In this document: positions 1 through 4,363 of the stretch, piece after piece
Position numbering within the stretch: the stretch's first letter is position 1
How the letters are laid out: each line of letters starts with the position of its first letter
Assembly (NCBI GenBank): GCA_018711955.1
Contig: DVHQ01000195.1
Location: 1-5,713, forward strand
Origin: Limiplasma merdipullorum
Lineage (GTDB): Bacteria > Bacillota > Clostridia > Christensenellales > Aristaeellaceae
Direction: 5' to 3'
DNA length: 5,713 nt
Position numbers and translations under genes: made by a program
Notes under the pieces: generated by a model
Seen by the model: the letters and a program-made list of their open reading frames with translations, nothing else
The model's database searches: none
Told to the model about the DNA's origin: nothing

Positions 1-1
1 C

Positions 2-223
2 TGGCTGACCAATTCCGAAAAAAACGACCCGGCCGTTGCGGCAAGGCTACAGCCGCTGTACCGGGCGTACCAGAAACAGAAATATACCGTAGCGGTGTTT
101 CAGTCCGGCAACGCCGATCTGTTTGGCTGCACGCGCGACCTGCTGCGTTACAATAGAAAGCGTGTCGCGGAGCTGGAAACCCTGCGCGAAAAGAGTGCGG
201 GCCCGGCTGCGCCCGAACCGTAA
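2..223 (+). CDS. C-terminal end of an unidentified small protein (5' partial)
   Basis: An open frame enters from the left edge and ends at the TAA at 221-223, giving 73 visible residues. I do not recognise the family. The visible part is hydrophilic, with a basic helix-like stretch (LQPLYRAYQKQKYTVAVFQS), then SGNADLFGCTRDLLRYNRKR and an Ala/Pro/Glu-rich tail. There is no membrane segment or signal peptide in it. It could be a small accessory protein of the element, since it lies in the same orientation just upstream of the recombinase, but that rests on position only. The codon choice (many GC-ending codons) and the protein-like composition support it being real coding sequence. The gene end is firm if the frame is right; its start is outside the window. 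No clear terminator follows it. Confidence 0.5.
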   Translation, partial: WLTNSEKNDPAVAARLQPLYRAYQKQKYTVAVFQSGNADLFGCTRDLLRYNRKRVAELETLREKSAGPAAPEP

Positions 224-279
224 GCGATCAAGCAACCGATAAAAAAAGTAAAAAACGACCCGTTCTGCGCCCAAAAGAC

Positions 280-308
280 TTGCAATCCCCCGCAGGATCG
301 TGTACAAT
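280..308 (+). promoter_or_regulatory. Sigma-A type promoter for the recombinase gene
   Basis: TTGCAA at 280-285 and TACAAT at 303-308 are separated by 17 bases; each box is one base off the vegetative consensus. A-rich sequence at 240-256 lies upstream. Transcription would begin near 315, leaving an untranslated leader of about 150 bases before the recombinase start at 463. The promoter lies inside the element, so the recombinase need not depend on the spoVT promoter. It is predicted from sequence only. Confidence 0.6.
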
Positions 309-342
309 GTTATCTGTAGCAAGCGTTTTTTATACGATAACA
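308..342. promoter_or_regulatory. Inverted repeat over the recombinase transcription start (candidate operator)
   Basis: TGTTATC (308-314) and GATAACA (336-342) are perfect inverted copies. With one unpaired base (T315) the arms extend by GTA/TAC (316-318 and 333-335). The dyad shares its first base with the -10 box and spans the predicted start point near 315, where a bound repressor would block initiation. It could equally form a weak hairpin at the 5' end of the transcript. The AT-rich arms and 15-base centre are more like a protein-binding dyad than a terminator. No regulator gene is in view to pair with it. Confidence 0.4.
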
Positions 343-445
343 GCAGCGCCTAAAAACTCGCATGAACAAAAGACAGCCCCAAAGCGGCAAGGCGCACTCC
401 CCCGCACCTGTCCTCAGCGTCCCCAGCCGCAAATGACACCCCACG

Positions 446-452
446 AAAGGAG
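446..452 (+). promoter_or_regulatory. Ribosome binding site of the recombinase, fixing the start at 463
   Basis: AAAGGAG lies 10 bases before the ATG at 463. The frame is open further upstream to 280, but that stretch overlaps the promoter and has no comparable site, so 463 is the preferred start. Confidence 0.75.
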
Positions 453-462
453 CCAGCCCTCC

Positions 463-2631
463 ATGATCGAAACCTTCGACATCGCCGGTTACACCCGCAT
501 TTCCGTGGACGATGAGCTGGACCGTGACAACGTCTCCATCGAAAACCAAAAGGCCATCATCCGCGACTTCGTGAAGCAACGCTTTCCGGGCAGCAGCCTC
601 ACCTTCTTTGAGGACCGCGACCGCTCCGGCTACACCTTTGAGCAGCGCGAGGGCTATCAGGAGATGCGCCGCGGCCTGATGGCCCACAGGTATGACATTT
701 TGCTCGTCAAGGATTTCTCGCGCTTCTCCCGCCGCAACAGCCGCGGCCTGGTGGAGCTGGAGGACCTGCGCGACGCCGGCGTGCGCATCATCTCCATCGG
801 CGACGGCATCGACTTCCCCAACGATGACGACTGGTTGAAAATCCAGTTTCAGTTTCTCATCAACGAAATGCCCGTCACCGATACCAGCAAAAAGGTACGA
901 AACGTCATCCGCCGGCGGCAGGTGGACGGAAAATGGATCTGCGCCGCGCCCTATGGCTACACCGTCAACAAGCGCAAGGAATTTGAAGTGGTGCCGACCG
1001 AAGCGGACATTGTGCGCCGCATCTTTGACCACTACAACAACGATGGCTGGGGCTACAAGAAAATTGCCAATTTTCTGACCGCGCAGGGCATCCCCACGCC
1101 GCGCATGTCCGAGCAGATGCGCAGGGAAGCCGCCGGCGAGGAAACCAGGCGCGCGGCCAAGAGCGCGTGGGCGATCGTGACCGTGCAGGGCATCCTCGAC
1201 AATGACTTCTACATCGGCACGTTCCGCCAGGGCAAGACCACCCGCGTCAAGATCAACGGCAAGGACGTGGCGCGGGACGAAAGCGAGCATATCGTCATCG
1301 AAAACCACCACCAGCCCATCATCGACTACCGCACCTTCGCCACCACGCGCGCGCTGCGTGAAAGCCGCTCCCGCTCCCACTACCGCGGCGTCAAGAAGTA
1401 CGACAACGTCTACTCCGGTTTCCTCCAGTGCGGCGACTGCGGAAGCCCGATGTTCGCCATGAGCCGCAGCGACCTGGCCCCCGCCTACACCTGCGGCGCC
1501 TATCACCGCCGAGGAACGGCGGGCTGCACCAGCCACCACATCCGCGCGGACCGGCTGGACGAGCTAATCAAAATCTATATCCGGCGCGTGATGGAAAGCT
1601 CGGCCTCCATGATCGATCGGCTGAATCAGGACCTTGCAGCCGAGCAGGAAAACGTCGCCGAAACCGAGCAGTCCGCCGACCACCTCGCCTCCGTGCTGGA
1701 CGACCTGCACGAGGAGCTCAAGGCCACCAAGCGCCAGCGCATCCGCGACATCATGAAGCACCCCGATCAAGAGGCGCTGCTGGAGGAAACCTACGACGAG
1801 ATGGAAAGCGACCTCCAGCGCAGGATCGAGGGGCTGACCCACCAGATCGACCTTCTTGCGGACAGGCGCAACACCATCCTGCGCGTCAACCGCGTGGCCA
1901 AAACCGCCATGGACGTCTTTGGGGACATCCTCGCCAAGGAAAAACTCGACCGAAACGACCTGCGGCTCATCATCGACCGCATCAGGGTCTACGAAGATCA
2001 CCTCGAAATCCAGCTTCAGGCGGATATCGACCAGCTGCTTCGGTCCTGTGAGCTGGAGGATACCGTAAATTTTAAGGCGGGCATCGGAAACGCCCTGGGT
2101 TGCCAACTTGTCCAGTCTGCCAGAAACCAGCGGGACAAGGTTTTCGATGTCCGTGTTGTCAGCAGCGGCGACCCCCTGGAGATTTACACCGACCGGGATG
2201 GCGAGGTCATCCTGAAGAAATACTCCCCCATCGGGGAAATGTCGGCCTTCGCCAAGGATTATACGGAATCCATCTTTCGCGCCATGGGACACATCGCCTG
2301 CATCGTGGACCGCGATCAGGTGGTGGCAGCCAGCGGCGTAAGCAAGAAGGAACTGGCTGACAAGCCCATCAGCCACGATCTGGAAACGGCCATCGCCAAC
2401 CGGCAGACCGTGGCCATCAACCGCGCGGGCGGCGGCAAGATCGTGGCCGTGACCAATGAGGAGGACATCACCGGCTATACGGCGCAGGTGGTCTCCCCCA
2501 TCATTGCGGACGGCGAGGCCATCGGAGCGGTGCTGCTCCTGTCCAAGGAGCAGGGCGCCAAGATGGGCGACGCGGAGCTCAAGGTGGCGGAAACCGCCGC
2601 GGGCATCGTGGGCCGCCAGATGGAGCAGTAA
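463..2631 (+). CDS. Large serine recombinase fused in frame to the C-terminal part of SpoVT
   Basis: This is a 722-residue open frame with two origins. Residues 1 to ~568 are a large serine recombinase, a DNA integrase/excisionase acting through a serine-DNA intermediate. The resolvase domain covers about 6-150, with catalytic Ser14 in YTRIS and the arginine motif KDFSRFSRR (83-91). The recombinase domain starts near the APYGY motif (162-166). A zinc ribbon uses Cys323, Cys326, Cys344 and Cys355. A long coiled coil runs over about 377-480, and a final helix/strand unit ends near 527. All the catalytic features I can check are present, so the enzyme looks intact. From residue 569 the protein matches SpoVT, beginning GDPLEIYTDRDGEVILKK and ending in the SpoVT-like RQMEQ. 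Residues 528-568 match neither part clearly. The start at 463 has a good ribosome site. The fusion is most simply a product of integration rather than a designed protein. Whether the full chain is stable, or active as a recombinase, is unknown. Confidence 0.88.
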   Translation: MIETFDIAGYTRISVDDELDRDNVSIENQKAIIRDFVKQRFPGSSLTFFEDRDRSGYTFEQREGYQEMRRGLMAHRYDILLVKDFSRFSRRNSRGLVELEDLRDAGVRIISIGDGIDFPNDDDWLKIQFQFLINEMPVTDTSKKVRNVIRRRQVDGKWICAAPYGYTVNKRKEFEVVPTEADIVRRIFDHYNNDGWGYKKIANFLTAQGIPTPRMSEQMRREAAGEETRRAAKSAWAIVTVQGILDNDFYIGTFRQGKTTRVKINGKDVARDESEHIVIENHHQPIIDYRTFATTRALRESRSRSHYRGVKKYDNVYSGFLQCGDCGSPMFAMSRSDLAPAYTCGAYHRRGTAGCTSHHIRADRLDELIKIYIRRVMESSASMIDRLNQDLAAEQENVAETEQSADHLASVLDDLHEELKATKRQRIRDIMKHPDQEALLEETYDEMESDLQRRIEGLTHQIDLLADRRNTILRVNRVAKTAMDVFGDILAKEKLDRNDLRLIIDRIRVYEDHLEIQLQADIDQLLRSCELEDTVNFKAGIGNALGCQLVQSARNQRDKVFDVRVVSSGDPLEIYTDRDGEVILKKYSPIGEMSAFAKDYTESIFRAMGHIACIVDRDQVVAASGVSKKELADKPISHDLETAIANRQTVAINRAGGGKIVAVTNEEDITGYTAQVVSPIIADGEAIGAVLLLSKEQGAKMGDAELKVAETAAGIVGRQMEQ
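2155..2185 (+). other. Predicted attachment-site junction between element and spoVT
   Basis: Similarity to SpoVT starts abruptly at the Gly codon at 2167 (GDPLEI, equal to about residue 31 of the B. subtilis protein). The residues just before it (FDVRVVSS) do not match the SpoVT sequence that should come there (VVIPKEIRR...). The crossover must therefore lie near here, possibly within the GGCGACCCCCTGGAG stretch that codes for GDPLE. Large serine recombinases exchange at a central two-base core within sites of about 40-50 bases, so only an approximate interval is given. The exact core needs the other end of the element, which is outside the window. Confidence 0.6.
2167..2631 (+). pseudogene. 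spoVT: spoVT 3' part, lacking its first ~30 codons (interrupted gene)
   Basis: SpoVT is an AbrB-family transcription factor that tunes sigma-G dependent genes in the B. subtilis forespore. It has an N-terminal swapped-hairpin DNA-binding domain and a C-terminal GAF-like domain that drives tetramer formation. Here 154 residues remain: the second half of the AbrB domain (GDPLEIYTDRDGEVILKK) and the whole GAF-like domain, ending AAGIVGRQMEQ, against about 178 residues for the intact B. subtilis protein. The missing part includes the conserved LGRVVIPKEIRR hairpin, so DNA binding should be lost. The remainder shows no frameshift or stop, which suggests recent or reversible interruption rather than decay. 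The gene lies directly upstream of yabM and yabN homologues, as in B. subtilis, which confirms that this is the native locus. In the integrated state it can be translated only as the recombinase tail, or from a poor internal start such as ATG at 2239. Confidence 0.82.
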
Positions 2632-2680
2632 CGCCCGCGCAGCGCCGGCGGCCTCTCCGCCCTCAACGCACATCATTACC

Positions 2681-2709
2681 TTGCGAAACCGCGGCAATGC
2701 GCTTATAAT
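2681..2709 (+). promoter_or_regulatory. Sigma-A type promoter for yabM-mazG
   Basis: TTGCGA (2681-2686) and TATAAT (2704-2709) are 17 bases apart; the -10 box is a perfect consensus. Start of transcription is expected near 2716, about 50 bases before the TTG start at 2768. The promoter lies downstream of the element junction, so the two genes it serves can be expressed whether or not spoVT is interrupted. Confidence 0.62.
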
Positions 2710-2728
2710 AGGCTTGCCGCGGTTTTGC
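2683..2728 (+). terminator. Strong hairpin after spoVT, possible terminator enclosing a promoter
   Basis: AAACCGCGGCAA (2686-2697) pairs perfectly with TTGCCGCGGTTT (2714-2725). The stem extends to 15 pairs with one G-U (2683-2685 with 2726-2728), around a 16-base loop. It lies 51 bases after the SpoVT stop. The T-run is short (TTTT at 2723-2726, partly inside the stem), so it is not a textbook rho-independent terminator and may be leaky. The TATAAT of the downstream promoter is in the loop and the start point is in the right arm. Only read-through RNA would form this hairpin. Confidence 0.5.
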
Positions 2729-2756
2729 CATATTCCGCCGCCAATATGCTTTTTTC

Positions 2757-2761
2757 GGAGG
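2757..2761 (+). promoter_or_regulatory. Ribosome binding site that selects a TTG start for the flippase
   Basis: GGAGG lies 6 bases before TTG at 2768. The next in-frame ATG (2801) has no such site and would remove part of the first membrane segment, so the TTG is preferred. Confidence 0.7.
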
Positions 2762-2767
2762 CCTTTT

Positions 2768-4360
2768 TTGAGCAGTACGCAGAAATCCATCCTCAGCGGC
2801 ATGACCATTTTGAGCGTGGTGGGCCTGATCTGCAAGATCGTGGGGGCCCTGTACCGCATCCCCCTGGCCTGGCTCATCGGGGACGAGGGCATGGGCACCT
2901 ACCAGCTGGTCTTTCCCACCTATAACATGCTGCTGACCATCTCCTCGGCCGGCCTGCCGGTAGCCATCAGCCGCATGGTCAGCTTCACGCTGGCGCGCGA
3001 CGACCCCCGCAACGCGCGGCGCATCTTCCGCGTGGCGCTGTGCCTTCTCTCCACCCTCGGCCTGATCGCAACGCTCCTCATGCTGGTCATGAGCCCCACG
3101 CTCGCCCTCCGCTCGGGCGACCCCTCCACCCAGCCGGGCTTTGTGGCCATTGCGCCGGCCCTTTTGCTGGTATGCGCCATGTCCGCGCTGCGCGGCTTCA
3201 TGCAAGGGCAGCAGAACATGGTGCCCACCGCCATTTCCCAGCTGATCGAGCAGGTGGGCAAGGTGTTTGTCGCCCTGCCGCTGGCGTATTTCGGCATGCG
3301 CATCTCCGTGGCCTATGCGGCCGCGGGTGTGCTGCTGGGCACCTCCATTGCCGAGGGCGTGGCGCTTTTGTACATGGTGGTGATCTACCGGCGCAAGCGC
3401 GCCGCCTTTGACGCCCTGCCCCAAAACCCGGATGAGACGCCCCTGGCCGTGCGCCCCCTGCTCAAGCGCCTGCTGTCTTTGAGCATTCCCATCACGCTGG
3501 GCGCGTGCATCGTGCCCATCGCCTCCTTTATCGACAGCGGCCTCCTGCTCAACCGTCTGGTGGACGCGGGCATCGAGCGCACCTCCGCGCTGGGGCTCTA
3601 TGGGCGTTATTCGGGCTATGTGCTCACTTTGATCAATGTGCCCACCGCCCTGGCCGTGGCCATCTCCATGAGTCTGGTCCCCTCCATCTCCAGCGCGATG
3701 GCCAGGGGCGATGGCAAAACCATGCGCCGCCAAAGTTCGCTGGGACTGCGGCTGTCCTTTGTGGTGGGGCTGCCCTGCTCCATCGGCATGAGCCTTTTGT
3801 CCTCGCAGATTCTCAGCCTGATCTATCATTTTGATACGCCGGAGGCCCTGCGCGTGACCGCCGAGCTGCTCAGCCTCTCGAGCCTCACCATCGTGCTCTT
3901 TACCGTGGTGCAGTCCACCAGCGGTATTTTGCAGGGCCTGCGCAAGCAGCGCATTCCCATGTATACGCTCATGGCGGGCGTGGCCTTCAAGGTGCTGCTC
4001 AACTACACGCTGATCGGCATGCCCGGCATCAACATCTACGGCGCGCCCATCGCCTCGCTCACCTGCTACACCATCAGCATGCTGCCCAACCTGTGGTATG
4101 TGCGCAAGTATACCGGCATGAAGCTGGACCTGAAAGGCATTCTGCTCAGGCCCGCACTGGCGACCGCGCTCATGGGCGCGGTGCTGGCGCTGGCCATCCG
4201 CCTGCTGCCCTCGGGACGGCTGTGGACGCTGGTGCTGGTCGCGCTGGGCGTCTGCACCTATGCCGCCTTTGCGCTCCTCACCGGCGCGCTGACCCGTGAT
4301 GACCTGGCTCCCCTGCTCAGGCGCTTCGGACGCGGCAGGGCACCAAAGAAGGAGGATTGA
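2768..4360 (+). CDS. yabM: MOP-superfamily lipid/polysaccharide flippase, SpoVB/YabM type
   Basis: This is a 530-residue integral membrane protein of the family that includes SpoVB, MurJ/YtgP and YabM, which are known or thought to flip lipid-linked precursors across the cytoplasmic membrane. About 14 hydrophobic segments can be placed, near 11-30, 43-68, 86-108, 126-140, 160-178, 182-206, 236-256, 280-304, 325-352, 365-384, 398-418, 423-445, 459-480 and 485-506. The motif RGFMQGQQ (142-149) followed by PTAISQLIEQ, and LQGLRKQR (388-395) near the start of the last third, are typical of this branch. The tail is basic and presumably cytoplasmic. Start is TTG at 2768, chosen by its ribosome site. 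It lies between spoVT and the mazG gene exactly as yabM does in B. subtilis. The symbol rests on that order plus family membership, and the substrate is not known. It is probably cotranscribed with mazG from the promoter at 2681-2709. Confidence 0.9.
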   Translation: MSSTQKSILSGMTILSVVGLICKIVGALYRIPLAWLIGDEGMGTYQLVFPTYNMLLTISSAGLPVAISRMVSFTLARDDPRNARRIFRVALCLLSTLGLIATLLMLVMSPTLALRSGDPSTQPGFVAIAPALLLVCAMSALRGFMQGQQNMVPTAISQLIEQVGKVFVALPLAYFGMRISVAYAAAGVLLGTSIAEGVALLYMVVIYRRKRAAFDALPQNPDETPLAVRPLLKRLLSLSIPITLGACIVPIASFIDSGLLLNRLVDAGIERTSALGLYGRYSGYVLTLINVPTALAVAISMSLVPSISSAMARGDGKTMRRQSSLGLRLSFVVGLPCSIGMSLLSSQILSLIYHFDTPEALRVTAELLSLSSLTIVLFTVVQSTSGILQGLRKQRIPMYTLMAGVAFKVLLNYTLIGMPGINIYGAPIASLTCYTISMLPNLWYVRKYTGMKLDLKGILLRPALATALMGAVLALAIRLLPSGRLWTLVLVALGVCTYAAFALLTGALTRDDLAPLLRRFGRGRAPKKED

Positions 4361-4363
4361 CCC

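Larger units (their letters stand above)
1..2166 (+). mobile_element. Right end of an integrated element inside spoVT (left end outside window)
   Basis: A large serine recombinase gene lies directly against a SpoVT coding sequence that lacks its first ~30 codons, and the genes to the right follow the normal spoVT-yabM-yabN order. Large serine recombinases typically sit beside their own attachment site, so the boundary at about 2167 fits an attachment-site hybrid. The element would extend leftwards past position 1, where the 5' part of spoVT is expected. Visible contents are the end of a small unknown gene, a promoter region and the recombinase. Whether it is a prophage, an integrative conjugative or mobilizable element, or a small skin-like element cannot be told, because no structural, conjugation or replication gene is in view. 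The right boundary is inferred from where SpoVT similarity starts and may be off by some tens of bases. Confidence 0.72.

Noticed and set aside
331..339. TATACGATA, similar to a sigma-K type -10 box (CATANNNTA)
   Set aside because: The first base differs and no AC element is found at the expected -35 distance. The sigma-A type boxes just upstream fit much better.
362..436. 24-codon leader frame (begins MNKRQPQSGK) before the recombinase
   Set aside because: It has no ribosome binding site and no attenuator-like structure. A short frame of this kind is expected by chance.
280..462. N-terminal extension of the recombinase to a TTG at 280
   Set aside because: The stretch covers the promoter and palindrome, lacks a ribosome site and precedes the usual recombinase start. 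ATG 463 has AAAGGAG at good spacing.
310..1539. Long open frame on the minus strand opposite the recombinase
   Set aside because: Its translation is low-complexity (Val/Ala/Gly/Asp/His-rich), as expected from the reverse of GC-rich coding sequence, and it has no recognisable motif. The plus-strand protein shows clear catalytic motifs.
2456..2767. Upstream extension of the flippase frame to 2456
   Set aside because: It overlaps the end of SpoVT in another frame and gives an Arg/Ser/Ala-rich non-protein-like sequence. The TTG at 2768 has a strong ribosome site and starts at the expected family N-terminus.
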